In this document: positions 41,842-51,275 of the stretch, piece by piece
Position numbering within the stretch: position 1 is the stretch's first letter
Layout of the letters: every line of letters starts with the position of its first letter
Assembly (NCBI GenBank): GCA_002699585.1
Contig: PABP01000014.1
Coordinates: 558,001-622,000, forward strand
Origin: Anaerolineaceae bacterium
GTDB lineage: Bacteria; Chloroflexota; Anaerolineae; Aggregatilineales; Phototrophicaceae
Direction: 5' to 3'
Length of the DNA stretch: 64,000 nt
Notes under the pieces: model-generated
What the model saw: the letters and a program-made list of their open reading frames with translations, nothing else
What the model was told of the DNA's origin: nothing
Databases searched by the model: none
Position numbers and translations under genes: made by a program

Positions 41842-43857
41842 ATGAATTTAAAGGCTAAAAAGCTCGTAACGCTGGAACCACAGGATACAGCGGATGTGCT
41901 CGAGCGTATGATGTTCATCGCCAAATGGTCGACCCATCGACGTTGGCAGATCGTGCTCATTGCCCTGCTTGTGTTTGCCATCGTGACGACAGCCAGTTAT
42001 GCACTTGGCTTCCCCCAGACCGTCGCTATCTTCCTCGCTGTGACGTACTTGCTGGCCACCTGTGGCATGGTTGGTCTACCCGGCGCCTGGTTACTTGGCC
42101 TACTCGTTTACCTCACACTCGCTGTCAATATCATCTTGCTCAATAGCAATTTCTACGGCGAACTACATGTGCATAATTCAACCGAGCTGTCGGCGAGTGC
42201 CTTCACCGGGGCGATTCTGCTCTCAGAGTTCGTTGTCGTTATGATTGTCAGCACCGTCGTGGGTGGCGTTGGTATGCTCCTCATACGGACGCATGAAGAA
42301 TTCGTCGCCCGACGCGAGACAGAAGATCGCTATCGCCTGCTGGTAGAAGAAACCACTGACGTGGCCTATATTACCGACTTGCGTGGGCGTTTCTTGTATA
42401 TTAGTCCAGCAGTCTCGCGCCTCATTGGCTACAAACCACAAGAAATCATCGGCAAACGCTTTGCTAAACTTGTACTTCCCAAGTGGCGTAAAGCCACACT
42501 TGCTTTCTATTTAGAGCAGTATCGCAGCGGCTTGCCCGAAACCATCTTCCTGCTGCCGATTGTGCGCCAGGATGGCGAAACCCGCTGGATAGAACAAACC
42601 GTCGTCCTGCGCAAACACGACAACGGGATTGTCGGTTTCCATGCCTTAGCTCGGGATGTCACCGACCGCAAACAGGTTGAGGATGAACTCCAGGCTGCGC
42701 GTGATAAAGCCGTCATGGCGTCGCGCTTCAAATCGCAATTGCTGGCCAACGTTTCTCATGATCTGCGGACGCCGCTCTCCTCCATCATGCTGATTTCCGA
42801 AATGCTGCAAAAAGGCTATTATGGCGACATCAGCGAGGAGCAGGAAGAGCGTCTGCAAATCATCCGCGATAGCGGCTCGATGCTGCAATTGCTCATCAAG
42901 AACCTGCTTGATGAAGCCCAGCTAGAAGCGGGCAAGCTTGAACTGCAAATGGGGGCCTTTTCGCCGGATAATTTCCTGGGTATTACCTCTGTGCTCAAGC
43001 CCTTGGTAGAGCAGCGCGGCCTAACCTGGGAAGAAGATGTGGCCGATGACCTGCCGCCGGTACTTTATGGCGATGTCGAGCGCCTGAAGCAAGTCTTATC
43101 CAACTTGGTGACCAACGCCGCCAAGTTCACGCGCAAAGGCAAAGTCAAGCTGCGCGTCTACCAACCCGATGAAAGCCACTGGGCATTTGAAGTCTGCGAC
43201 ACGGGCAAAGGCATCTCGCAGAACATGCTGCCACATGTCTTTAAACCCTTCTGGCAGGAAGATGGCTCTACGACTCGCGACACGCAGTCCGGCGTGGGCC
43301 TGGGCTTGTCGATTGTCAAGCAGCTCACCACCAGCATGAACGGTGAAATCGTAGTGGATAGCGTCGAAGGCGAAGGCACGACCTTCACCTTAACGTTCCC
43401 CATACCGCAAATCTATCGCCAGCCCAAGCTAGATGCTGAGCACGATGCCGATTCGCAAGGCCCTATCGTCCAGGCTGATGAAGACATTACCGAAGTAAGC
43501 AATCGGGCAGATTTTTTTGTTGAAGAAGAGGTTGAAGAGGGGGCTGAAGAAGGGGCCAATGCATCTGATGAAGAATCTGAGCGCAAATCCCTCAGTCAGC
43601 CACTACAAGGCCTATCTCGACAAGATGAATCCGTAGTTGATGATGTTCTGGCCGATGGTGAAGCCGATAACAAAGAGGAAACTGCTGACAACAGCACTAT
43701 CGACGACAGCAATGAAGCTGAGACGAAAGCGCCCACTACAGCGTTTTCCACGACAGGATCCGGCAACATCGAGCTTGCCGATTCCCAGGCAGTGGATCCC
43801 AACGAAGAGCCGACCCAACTCCCCAAGCCCAGCGGTGACGAATCGCTAAGCGCTTAG
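41842..43857 (+). CDS. PAS-domain membrane sensor histidine kinase
   Basis: About 671 residues. A membrane domain of several segments (about 35-145), then a PAS domain (about 165-275; RYRLLVEETTDVAYITD...YISPAVSRLIGYKPQEIIGK), HisKA with H306 in NVSHDLRTPL, and HATPase with SNLVTNAAKF, CDTGKGI and GVGLGLSIV. The last 140 residues (from about 529) are a low-complexity acidic tail. The start is uncertain: the frame is open to 41698 but that part is weakly coding. A likely client is one of the single receivers in the window. Confidence 0.9.
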   Translation: MNLKAKKLVTLEPQDTADVLERMMFIAKWSTHRRWQIVLIALLVFAIVTTASYALGFPQTVAIFLAVTYLLATCGMVGLPGAWLLGLLVYLTLAVNIILLNSNFYGELHVHNSTELSASAFTGAILLSEFVVVMIVSTVVGGVGMLLIRTHEEFVARRETEDRYRLLVEETTDVAYITDLRGRFLYISPAVSRLIGYKPQEIIGKRFAKLVLPKWRKATLAFYLEQYRSGLPETIFLLPIVRQDGETRWIEQTVVLRKHDNGIVGFHALARDVTDRKQVEDELQAARDKAVMASRFKSQLLANVSHDLRTPLSSIMLISEMLQKGYYGDISEEQEERLQIIRDSGSMLQLLIKNLLDEAQLEAGKLELQMGAFSPDNFLGITSVLKPLVEQRGLTWEEDVADDLPPVLYGDVERLKQVLSNLVTNAAKFTRKGKVKLRVYQPDESHWAFEVCDTGKGISQNMLPHVFKPFWQEDGSTTRDTQSGVGLGLSIVKQLTTSMNGEIVVDSVEGEGTTFTLTFPIPQIYRQPKLDAEHDADSQGPIVQADEDITEVSNRADFFVEEEVEEGAEEGANASDEESERKSLSQPLQGLSRQDESVVDDVLADGEADNKEETADNSTIDDSNEAETKAPTTAFSTTGSGNIELADSQAVDPNEEPTQLPKPSGDESLSA

Positions 43858-43858
43858 C

Positions 43859-44632
43859 CTAGGCGTCCGGTTTATGGGCGATGATGAGCGTCATGAAGTT
43901 GAATAACCAGGGTGCGAAGCGCTTTGCACTGCGACCCAGGTTATCCGCCAGGGCGCTGGTCTTGTAATAGCCCTCCGCCTGGAACGGTCCCCCAAGTCCC
44001 CAGAACGTATACGAATGACTGGTCGGGATGGCCTCCGCCAGCTTGAATCCCACTTGCTCCACATTGCTGACCAACTCACGCCGATTGTAGGTGCTTTCGT
44101 AAAAGTCCTCGTCGATGAGCTGTTGACCAGCCATCTGCCGCTTGAACTGCGCCACCCGCCACACGATATTCGGATAGGGAATCGTCAGGATGAGCACGCC
44201 GCCCGGTGCCAGGATACGATAGGCTTCTGACAGCCCCGGTTGTAAGCCATGTTCAAAATGCTCCAGCACCCCAAATGACAGATAACCCGCCAGGCTGTTT
44301 TCAGCAAAGGGCAGCTTATGAACATCCCCCGCAACCAATGGCAGGCTCGGCTCATACTGGCGCGAGATATGCAGCGCGTTTTCGGCGTAGTCCAGCCCCA
44401 GCACATTATAACCATGTTCCCGCAGCCAGATGACCACCGCGCTCAGGCCGCTGCCCGCTTCTAATATGGGCTTCTCCCGGTCGAGGTAGGGCAGATACGC
44501 CTGGATCGTCTCCTGCGCTCGCTCGGAACGCATCGTTTCCAGTTCGATCTGGACATTGGCCTCGTCCCAGATCGTTTCCCAGGCTTGACGTGTGCTGTCA
44601 TAACGGTCAGATGTGGATTTTTCTTCAGGCAT
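43859..44632 (-). CDS. class I SAM-dependent methyltransferase
   Basis: A 257-residue Methyltransf_11-like enzyme: ILEAGSGLSAVVIWL (motif I), LGLDYAENAL (strand 2 acid), SFGVLEHFEHGL and PGGVLILTIPYPN. Substrate unknown. Its stop codon is one base from the kinase stop, with the two genes convergent. Upstream lie three family A palindromes and then two glycosyltransferase genes on the same strand; a role in surface glycan methylation is conceivable. Confidence 0.9.
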   Translation of the reverse strand: MPEEKSTSDRYDSTRQAWETIWDEANVQIELETMRSERAQETIQAYLPYLDREKPILEAGSGLSAVVIWLREHGYNVLGLDYAENALHISRQYEPSLPLVAGDVHKLPFAENSLAGYLSFGVLEHFEHGLQPGLSEAYRILAPGGVLILTIPYPNIVWRVAQFKRQMAGQQLIDEDFYESTYNRRELVSNVEQVGFKLAEAIPTSHSYTFWGLGGPFQAEGYYKTSALADNLGRSAKRFAPWLFNFMTLIIAHKPDA

Positions 44633-44661
44633 AGTTGAGTTTCACTCAGATGGATTATTTC

Positions 44662-44686
44662 GTAGGGACACAACAGGCTGCCCCCG
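44662..44686 (+). repeat. degenerate family A palindrome
   Basis: CGTAGGGACACAACAGGCTGCCCCC keeps the CGTAGGGACACA start but the right arm has decayed. Two intact copies lie within 120 bases. Confidence 0.5.
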
Positions 44687-44745
44687 AATTGTACCAGGCA
44701 GCCATTAGGTTCATTGGGAAGTCATTCAATAACAGTCATACGTAG

Positions 44746-44765
44746 GGGCACAATATATTGTGCCC
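44746..44765 (+). repeat. family A palindrome (GGGCACAATATATTGTGCCC)
   Basis: Perfect palindrome preceded by CGTAG. Compared with the copy 42 bases on, both arms changed in a matching way. Confidence 0.85.
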
Positions 44766-44787
44766 TTGCCTTTAGGATATGCCGTAG

Positions 44788-44807
44788 GGACGCAGCATGC
44801 TGCGTCC
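44788..44807 (+). repeat. family A palindrome (GGACGCAGCATGCTGCGTCC)
   Basis: Perfect palindrome preceded by CCGTAG. Identical to copies at 3571 and 33191. Confidence 0.85.
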
Positions 44808-44903
44808 GAATGACGCAAAAAATCCCTAATAATCGGTAGTGTAGCCGCGTGCCCTGCGCTTGAGTAGGTTGGATGTATCCCATGCGCTGACCCGACCCGC
44901 AGC

Positions 44904-45734
44904 TTACGAGCTGCTGACCCTGTTCTTTAGCCACATGCCCCAATACAGCGGACGACTCAGCAGCCACAGCATGACCATCGCCACAATCCCATGATGCTTG
45001 CGCACATACACCAGCAAATCCCGATAATAAATGCGGGTTGCGTTCCAATTCTGGGTAGCGGCCTTCTCGTGATGGGTGATTTGTGCCGTCGTTAAATAGC
45101 GAAACGGGCGCCGCGTGCGTTGGGCGAGGTCATCTTCGGGATAATACAGCAGCAAATCATCATCCAGCAGGATGTCTTTGCGCCGCATCAGCGTGCAGCT
45201 ACCGGGGATGACTTCGACGTTATAGTCGCTTTCACGGTCCCATTCGCTGTACCAGTGTCGCGCATCCAGCCGATTGCGCCAACCAGCGAAAAACGTCAGC
45301 GGCGTGTGCTTGACGAACAGGTAGGTCAGCGTCGGCACGCGGCTGCATGTACGTTGAATGCTGCCATCAGGATAGCGCATCTGGGCTGTACAGCCCGCAT
45401 AATCGGGGTGCGCGTCCATGAAGGCCAGCATAGTCGCCAGCGCGTCCTCCGCGACTTCTGTGTCCGGGTTGAGCAGCAACACATAGTCGCCTGTCGCTGC
45501 ACGAATGCCGATATTGTTGCCGCCACAGAACCATGTATTGCTCGTCTGGGCCAGCAGTTTTACCTGCGGGAATGCCTCGGCGACCATTGTCGCGCTGCCA
45601 TCGGGCGAGGCGTTATCTACCACGATAATTTCTAGATCATGTGCTGGCAGCGTTTGCTGCATCAAGGATTGCAAACAGGCCCGCAGCAAATCGCGCGTGT
45701 TGTAGTTGACGATGACAACAGACAGGCGTGGCAT
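44904..45734 (-). CDS. GT2 family glycosyltransferase (rhamnosyltransferase-like)
   Basis: A 276-residue GT2 enzyme. LSVVIVNYNTRDLLRACL opens the nucleotide-binding domain, VVDNASPDGSA carries the base-binding Asp, and LLNPDTEVAEDAL holds the D-x-D-like metal site. The C-terminal part contains basic, aromatic helices close to the membrane. Such enzymes build surface polysaccharides. Start at 45734 or 45749. It is followed by a methyltransferase and preceded by another glycosyltransferase, all on the minus strand, though with large gaps. Confidence 0.9.
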   Translation of the reverse strand: MPRLSVVIVNYNTRDLLRACLQSLMQQTLPAHDLEIIVVDNASPDGSATMVAEAFPQVKLLAQTSNTWFCGGNNIGIRAATGDYVLLLNPDTEVAEDALATMLAFMDAHPDYAGCTAQMRYPDGSIQRTCSRVPTLTYLFVKHTPLTFFAGWRNRLDARHWYSEWDRESDYNVEVIPGSCTLMRRKDILLDDDLLLYYPEDDLAQRTRRPFRYLTTAQITHHEKAATQNWNATRIYYRDLLVYVRKHHGIVAMVMLWLLSRPLYWGMWLKNRVSSS

Positions 45735-45830
45735 GAGGCTAACGACCATCGTCTGAAGTGCTTAGTTGGCAATTCGCTGCCTGGAACCCTATTCTCAAGG
45801 CCTCTTTGAGCAACATGGCAGTGAGTACAA

Positions 45831-45871
45831 GTCCCCTCACCTCATGGGGAGGGGATTTAGGGGTGGGGTTT
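45831..45871. repeat. C/G-rich intergenic repeat related to family B
   Basis: TCCCCTCACCTCATGGGGAG followed by GGGATTTAGGGGTGGGGTTT. It has the CTCATG-capped hairpin CCTCA-CCTCA-TGGGGAGG and resembles the unit at 20799. Confidence 0.6.
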
Positions 45872-45896
45872 CGTTGGAACACGAGAAATCGTTTCA

Positions 45897-47033
45897 TCAG
45901 TCTAACAACGCCTCAATCGCATCCAGACGCTGCTCGTAAGTGTGATGCTTGAGCGCATGCTGCCGACCCGCTTGGGCGATCTGCTGCCGTTCGTCAGGGT
46001 GATCCAGATAATAACGGACTTTCTGGCGCAGGTCGTCCAGGTCGCTGTAGGTGACGAGGTGCTCGCCATCGCGGAACCACTCATGCACGCCCGGTCGATC
46101 ATCCGTAAGCTGGAACGCGCCCACGCCGGCTGCTTCAAATAGGCGCATGTTGCCGCCATAGCGCATGAAGTTACCGTGTACGTTCAGGCTGATGGTGCTG
46201 CCACTCAACACGCGGAACATCTCTAGCCCTAATGCGGAGCCGCGCAGATAGCGTTTGAGCGCCATCGGGGCATCATGCACGCTCCATAGGCCCAGGTCGA
46301 AGTCGGTCAGGGCGTTGAGAGCATCGACGCGCTCGCTGTACAGGTTTTCTGGTAGTAGCGTCCCGACGAAGGTGACATCGCAGGCATATTGCTTTTGCTC
46401 ATCTTCGCTCAGCGTCTGTGGCTTATGGAATTCCGGGTCGATAGCCGACAAGGGCAGACATTCGGCCCGTTTAGCGCCCAATTCCAGCCATTGAATGCCG
46501 TGATAAAAATCATTCACCAGCACCAGATCGTACAGGCTGGCCGCGTCGCGCTCAATCTGCCCACTGAACACAATCGGCGATACGCCCGTTGCATACACAA
46601 TTTTGCAATCATATGCGTGCTTGAGCGTGCGCAATGTTTCCGGGTAAATTTCGCGGTTGTCGCCCACCATCCATACGATTTCCGGCCTGAACGCTTTCGC
46701 CCGTTCCAGCAAATTCTGGTTACGCTGCCGTAAATCGGGGTTGGCCCGTGCGGGCATTCGGCGCATGAGGGCCTGGGCGACTTTTTGCGGCGTGATACCT
46801 TCAGAAAACCGATTGGCCTGTAATCGACGTATATCTTGTGGCCCGTACCCTGGCAGATTCCGCCAGAAGACATCCAGCGTATAGCCCCGCCGCAGCATGG
46901 CCCGTTCTAGGTAATGCTGGCGCAAACTGGTCGGGAAAAGGGGCAGCGGCCCACCCTCAGCAACGGCGGCAATATCTGCAAGGAGCTGTTGAGGGTGGTG
47001 CAAGTTGGCAACGAATAGGATACGGTGAGGCAT
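45897..47033 (-). CDS. glycosyltransferase, CgeB/GT-B type
   Basis: A 378-residue GT-B protein. The N-terminal half reads RILFVANLHHPQQLLA, and the C-terminal half has the CgeB-type donor site SLNVHGNFMRYGGNMRLFEAAGVGAFQLTDD, with the EAAGVGAF segment typical of DUF3880/Glyco_trans_1_2 glycosyltransferases used in surface decoration. Donor and acceptor are unknown. The start is the first ATG of the frame with no strong ribosome site. It is the first gene of the minus-strand glycosylation group at 43859-47033. Confidence 0.88.
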   Translation of the reverse strand: MPHRILFVANLHHPQQLLADIAAVAEGGPLPLFPTSLRQHYLERAMLRRGYTLDVFWRNLPGYGPQDIRRLQANRFSEGITPQKVAQALMRRMPARANPDLRQRNQNLLERAKAFRPEIVWMVGDNREIYPETLRTLKHAYDCKIVYATGVSPIVFSGQIERDAASLYDLVLVNDFYHGIQWLELGAKRAECLPLSAIDPEFHKPQTLSEDEQKQYACDVTFVGTLLPENLYSERVDALNALTDFDLGLWSVHDAPMALKRYLRGSALGLEMFRVLSGSTISLNVHGNFMRYGGNMRLFEAAGVGAFQLTDDRPGVHEWFRDGEHLVTYSDLDDLRQKVRYYLDHPDERQQIAQAGRQHALKHHTYEQRLDAIEALLD

Positions 47034-47363
47034 AGTCTAAATTGTGCCCATAAGTTGATGTGGGTGTGGTTGGCAGCTACGTATCACTGCCCATTACAAG
47101 ATATGGATTGTAAACTCATAATAATCATTAAACTGTAATGCTTGTCATGAGGACTGTCCACTGCGAAAGTGGTCGCCTTTACGTTACACTTGATCTTACG
47201 ACTTCCTGGTAATATTGAATGTAAACTTACCAGTTGAGGGACGTACCGCTGTCATGCGGATACAACAGCAAGGCAGATGGTGAAACGATTCAGCAACAAT
47301 TCAATGATGATTCAGATGGGTATCGCATCCCAAATACATGCAACATAGGAGACGACAAGCAAC
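47034..47363. other. gene-free stretch between divergent genes
   Basis: This 330-base gap holds no gene or repeat family member. It contains the hairpin CCACTGCGAAAGTGG near 47158-47172 and several AT-rich patches, and must carry the promoters of the glycosyltransferase and the debranching enzyme. No promoter boxes stand out. Confidence 0.5.
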
Positions 47364-49337
47364 ATGTTTGAACTGGGGCGAGACATCACCAATGACCCAA
47401 ACGCCGCCACTGCCCGTGAATGGCTGGTCACCAATGGCATCGGTGGCTATGGCTGCGGCACCATCAGCGGCGCACTGACGCGCACGTATCACGCGACCCT
47501 GGTCGCTGCGCTTAAACCGCCGCTGGGGCGCATCGCGCTATTTAGCAAATTTGACGAAATGGCCGTCTACGATGGCCAACGCTACAACCTGTATACCAAT
47601 CAGTGGTATGACCAGACCGAACTGACGCCCACCGGCTACACCCATATCGAGCGTTTTTACCTCGATGACGCCGCGACCCCCACCTGGGAGTTCGCTATTG
47701 GTGATGCCCGCTTGCGCAAACGCATTTGGATGCAGTACGGTCACAATACGACCTACGTGCAGTACACCCTGCTGAACGCCCGCCAGCCTTTGCAGCTCGA
47801 TATGCACGCCATGCTGCAATACCGCGATCATCACGCCAACGTGCGCTCTCGTGATTGGAAGATGATGATTACGCCTGTCGAGCACGGCTTGCAGGTCGAT
47901 GCCTATTATGAGGCACTCCCGTATTACATTCTCAGCGATAGCGCCACCCTCCAGCGGGAACACACCTGGTATCAGGATTACTGGCTGAGCAAAGAGTCCT
48001 ATCGCGGTCTGCCGGACCTGACTGACAGCCTCTATGGGGGCTTCGTCACGGCTGAACTCGAACCGGGTCACAGCGTGACGCTGGTCATTTCTACCGAGCC
48101 GGATGCCTCGCTCGATGGCGAAGCCGCTTATGCCGAGCACACCGCTCGTGCTGCCAGTCTGGTCAAACAGGCCAAACTCAAAAAAGTGCCGCCCGCGATT
48201 CAACATTTGGTGCTGGCCGCCGACCAATTTATCGTGCAGCGCCTAGCCAATGGCGACATGGATGGTCGCTCGGTGATTGCTGGCTATCCCTGGTTCAGCG
48301 ACTGGGGCCGCGATACCATGATTTCCCTGCCCGGCCTGGCGATTGCGACAGGTCGCACCGAGGAAGCGGCCAGCATCCTGCGCACTTACAGCACCTACAT
48401 CAGCCAGGGCATGCTGCCCAACACCTTCCCCAATGGCGATGACGTACCGGGCTATAACTCGGTTGATGCCATTTTGTGGTACTTCAACGCGATTGCGGCT
48501 TACTATGAAGCTACCAACGACATCGACCTGCTGCGCGAGCTGTATCCTGCTTTGCAAGACGCCATCTATTGGTATCAGGAAGGCACGCGCTATGGCATCA
48601 AGGTCGATAGCGAAGATGGCCTATTGGCTGCCGGGGAAGCGGGCGTCAACCTGACCTGGATGGATGCCAAAATCGACGCCTGGGTGGTGACGCCGCGCCA
48701 GGGTAAGGCCATCGAAATCAACGCGCTGTGGTACAACGCCTTGCGCCACATGGCGGATTTCGCCCGTTTGCTAGGGGAAACCGACGCCGACGAGTACGAT
48801 ACTGCTGCCAATCTGGCCCAGACCAACTTCAGTAAGTTCTGGTACGAGAAGGGCGGCCACTGCTACGATGTCATCGACAGCCCTCAAGGTGATGATGCCA
48901 GTCTGCGCCCCAACCAGATATTGGCCGTTTCTCTGCCCTATAGCCCCCTGACCGCCGACCAGCAAAAAGCGGTGGTTGAAGTCTGCTCACGCGATCTGCT
49001 GACGAGTTATGGTCTGCGTAGTCTGTCGCCGGAATCCATATATTATGCGCCTAGCTACGGCGGCGCGGCCTTCGAGCGTGACTCGGTCTATCATCAGGGT
49101 ACGGTCTGGGGCTGGCTGATCGGCCCCTATGTTGAAGCCCATGCCCGTGTCTATGGCGACAAGGCCAAAGCTCGCGCCTTCTTGCAACCGCTGCTGGATC
49201 ACCTCGGCGCGTCGGATTGCATCGGCAGCATGAATGAGATTTTCGATGGGGACGCGCCCCATACGCCGCGCGGGGCCTTCGCCCAGGCCTGGACCGTTGC
49301 CGAAGTCCTCCGCACCTGGCGCACACTCAGTGAGTAG
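47364..49337 (+). CDS. glycogen debranching enzyme (amylo-alpha-1,6-glucosidase, GH133)
   Basis: A 657-residue two-domain enzyme. The N-terminal GDE domain (about 1-270) opens with TAREWLVTNGIGGYGCGTISG and RTYHATLVAAL. The C-terminal (alpha/alpha)6 barrel has the catalytic region WFSDWGRDTMISLPGL (about 311-326), then LPNTFPN and SVDAILWYF, and AGEAGVNLTWMDAK. It removes alpha-1,6 branches in glycogen or related glucans. AGGAG lies upstream of the ATG. A small DUF4259-like gene follows after 33 bases, and PPi-PFK lies convergent beyond it. Confidence 0.95.
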   Translation: MFELGRDITNDPNAATAREWLVTNGIGGYGCGTISGALTRTYHATLVAALKPPLGRIALFSKFDEMAVYDGQRYNLYTNQWYDQTELTPTGYTHIERFYLDDAATPTWEFAIGDARLRKRIWMQYGHNTTYVQYTLLNARQPLQLDMHAMLQYRDHHANVRSRDWKMMITPVEHGLQVDAYYEALPYYILSDSATLQREHTWYQDYWLSKESYRGLPDLTDSLYGGFVTAELEPGHSVTLVISTEPDASLDGEAAYAEHTARAASLVKQAKLKKVPPAIQHLVLAADQFIVQRLANGDMDGRSVIAGYPWFSDWGRDTMISLPGLAIATGRTEEAASILRTYSTYISQGMLPNTFPNGDDVPGYNSVDAILWYFNAIAAYYEATNDIDLLRELYPALQDAIYWYQEGTRYGIKVDSEDGLLAAGEAGVNLTWMDAKIDAWVVTPRQGKAIEINALWYNALRHMADFARLLGETDADEYDTAANLAQTNFSKFWYEKGGHCYDVIDSPQGDDASLRPNQILAVSLPYSPLTADQQKAVVEVCSRDLLTSYGLRSLSPESIYYAPSYGGAAFERDSVYHQGTVWGWLIGPYVEAHARVYGDKAKARAFLQPLLDHLGASDCIGSMNEIFDGDAPHTPRGAFAQAWTVAEVLRTWRTLSE

Positions 49338-49370
49338 CTAATTTATGGTCTACCTAAGAGGTATTCGATA

Positions 49371-49772
49371 ATGGCATCCTGGGGACCAGGCAACTTTGAC
49401 TCCGATTCGGCACTTGATAAGTTAGCTAAGTGGTGTGAGTTTCTTTTACAAGAGGTAGGAGACTTCTATAGTCAAAGTGGCGAAATCGACGATCTGTCGT
49501 TTCTTCGGAAAGCTGATGGCAATGTTATCCCTAACGCGGATATTGTTGTGACTCTCTGTGAACACTACGAATCCTATTATATCGGTGTTTCATCGGACAT
49601 AGTTAAGTCGTGGAAGGACATCTACTTAAGGATTCATGATAGAGTATTTGATGCGAGTAAATATCCATCAGATATAGAACTTTCTGAAGCCTTGCAGAGA
49701 AGGCGCATTGTCGAAGATACCTTTAATCGGCTTTATGCAATTGCTTCGCACGACGAAGTTGTTGATGGCTAG
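49371..49772 (+). CDS. DUF4259-like small protein
   Basis: A 133-residue protein. The start MASWGPGNFDSDSALDKLA resembles DUF4259 proteins, which begin M-x-x-WG-x-G-x-F-x-(N/S)D-x-ALD. The rest is helical and acidic. Function is unknown; related proteins include immunity-type proteins. It is clearly more AT-rich than the debranching enzyme gene 33 bases upstream, so it was probably acquired separately. A terminator follows. Confidence 0.75.
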   Translation: MASWGPGNFDSDSALDKLAKWCEFLLQEVGDFYSQSGEIDDLSFLRKADGNVIPNADIVVTLCEHYESYYIGVSSDIVKSWKDIYLRIHDRVFDASKYPSDIELSEALQRRRIVEDTFNRLYAIASHDEVVDG

Positions 49773-49791
49773 AACGTCTCTAAATATATAA

Positions 49792-49830
49792 AAGGCCGCC
49801 CATTCCGATTAAGGAACGAGCGGCTTTTTG
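49792..49830 (+). terminator. terminator of the DUF4259-like gene
   Basis: AAGGCCGCCCATTCC and GGAACGAGCGGCTTTTT form a long imperfect stem with GCCGC/GCGGC at the base, followed by TTTTTG. Confidence 0.8.
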
Positions 49831-49844
49831 TATCCATGTGATTA

Positions 49845-49891
49845 GAAAGGCATCCTTCCTCCTTCGGGGGAAGGACCGAGGATGGGGGTTA
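49845..49891 (+). repeat. intergenic repeat family B, copy 6
   Basis: AGAAAGGCATCCTTCCTCCT, TCGGGGGAAGGACCGAGGAT and GGGGGTTA. Its last three bases are the stop codon of the minus-strand phosphofructokinase, so the repeat has grown right up to the coding region. Confidence 0.8.
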
Positions 49892-51055
49892 ATACAAAAA
49901 CATCGGCTTGCCCAGGATATGACGCACCTTAGGCCGATACTGCTTCTTGTCGTATAGCTCATCAACATCCACCCGCTTGACGCCGCTGGTGACGGTGCTC
50001 ATCGGCACATGCGTATAGGTGCCGTCGCGTAGGGCCACCATGCGCCCGCTGGACCCGGAAATCGCCAGGTTCATGGCCAGGTTGGCGTAGTTGGTACCGA
50101 CCATCAGGTCGAGCGCGTCCGGCACGCCGGAGCGCATCAGGTAGCCTAACCGCTGGCTGATGATATTCTGCCCGGTGATTTTCTTGAGCGCGTCACCTGT
50201 GATTTCACCAATGCCGCCCAGCTTACGATGACCGTAAGCATCCGCTTCGCCAAATTCGACGACTTTATCGCCGACGATATGCGCGCCTTCACTGACCGTT
50301 ACCATCGCGTAGTTGCTGGGGTTCTGGGACTTGTCCTTCATCACCAGTTCGGCGAGCTGCTCAGGGTCGAAAGGCACCTCGGAAATCAGCGCCCGGTCGA
50401 CGCCCGCCAGATAGGAGCTAATCAGGCTGGTTTCGCCGCTGTTACGACCAAATAGCTCAATGACCGCGATGCGCTCATGGGAGCCAGTGCTGGTCCGTAG
50501 CTGGTTGATGAACTGCACGCTGCGCGTCACCGCTGTACTAAAGCCGATGCAGTAATCCGTGCCGTAGACGTCATTGTCCATCGTCTTGGGGATGGCTACT
50601 ACCGGGAAGCCTTCGCTGTGCAGACGTTCGCCATAGCTCAGGGTGTCATCGCCACCGATGGGGATGAGCGTATCAATCTTGAGGAATTCCAGATTCTTGA
50701 GCACATGTGGCGTAAAGTCGCGGGGGCGCGTATCCGATTCTTCCGCTTCCGGGTGTTCCGGGTCACGCAGGAATTCCGGCACTTTATCCGGCTTGACCTT
50801 GCTCGGCTTGGTACGGCTGGTATGCAAAAAAGTACCACCGGTGCGGTCGATGGTGCGGACCAGCATGCGATCAAGTTTGATGAAGTGCTTGTGGAACGTA
50901 TCGGGATCATCTGGATTGAGTTCAAAGATGCCGCCCCAACCCCGCCGCAAGCCGATGACCTCGTGGCCTTCATCAATCGCCCGATTCACAACAGCCTTAA
51001 TCGTTGGGTTCAAACCAGGGACATCACCGCCGCCTGTCAAAATACCAATTCTCAT
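49889..51055 (-). CDS. 6-phosphofructokinase, pyrophosphate-type motif
   Basis: A 388-residue phosphofructokinase acting on fructose-6-phosphate in glycolysis. [12 protein letters not shown] opens the protein. The phosphoryl-donor site is [13 protein letters not shown] with D137 where ATP enzymes have Gly, and [12 protein letters not shown] has K157 where ATP enzymes have Gly; both changes mark PPi-dependent enzymes, which can work in both directions. The substrate motif is ELFGRNSGE. The start at 51055 has AAAGGA eight bases upstream; a longer frame is unsupported. It is convergent with the DUF4259-like and debranching genes. Confidence 0.93.
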   Translation of the reverse strand: MRIGILTGGGDVPGLNPTIKAVVNRAIDEGHEVIGLRRGWGGIFELNPDDPDTFHKHFIKLDRMLVRTIDRTGGTFLHTSRTKPSKVKPDKVPEFLRDPEHPEAEESDTRPRDFTPHVLKNLEFLKIDTLIPIGGDDTLSYGERLHSEGFPVVAIPKTMDNDVYGTDYCIGFSTAVTRSVQFINQLRTSTGSHERIAVIELFGRNSGETSLISSYLAGVDRALISEVPFDPEQLAELVMKDKSQNPSNYAMVTVSEGAHIVGDKVVEFGEADAYGHRKLGGIGEITGDALKKITGQNIISQRLGYLMRSGVPDALDLMVGTNYANLAMNLAISGSSGRMVALRDGTYTHVPMSTVTSGVKRVDVDELYDKKQYRPKVRHILGKPMFLY

Positions 51056-51275
51056 CGCAACAATCCTTTTAAATACGTAAACTAATTTGATGACGGAGCA
51101 TACCCCGCCAACAGGTTCGCTTGAAACGCTAACCTTATCCGAGGATACACCAGATTCACCCTTCAATTTTAACGCTTATGTGGATTGTCTTGGCGCGTTT
51201 CAAAGCCTAGAGTAACGTCTGTCTAAAAAAATGGTGTTTTCTATCACCACCTGTACGCGCAAGTTTTTTGATGTG

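Noticed and set aside
47158-47172. Hairpin CCACTGCGAAAGTGG as a terminator or riboswitch
   Set aside because: The stem is five pairs with no T run and no conserved RNA motif.
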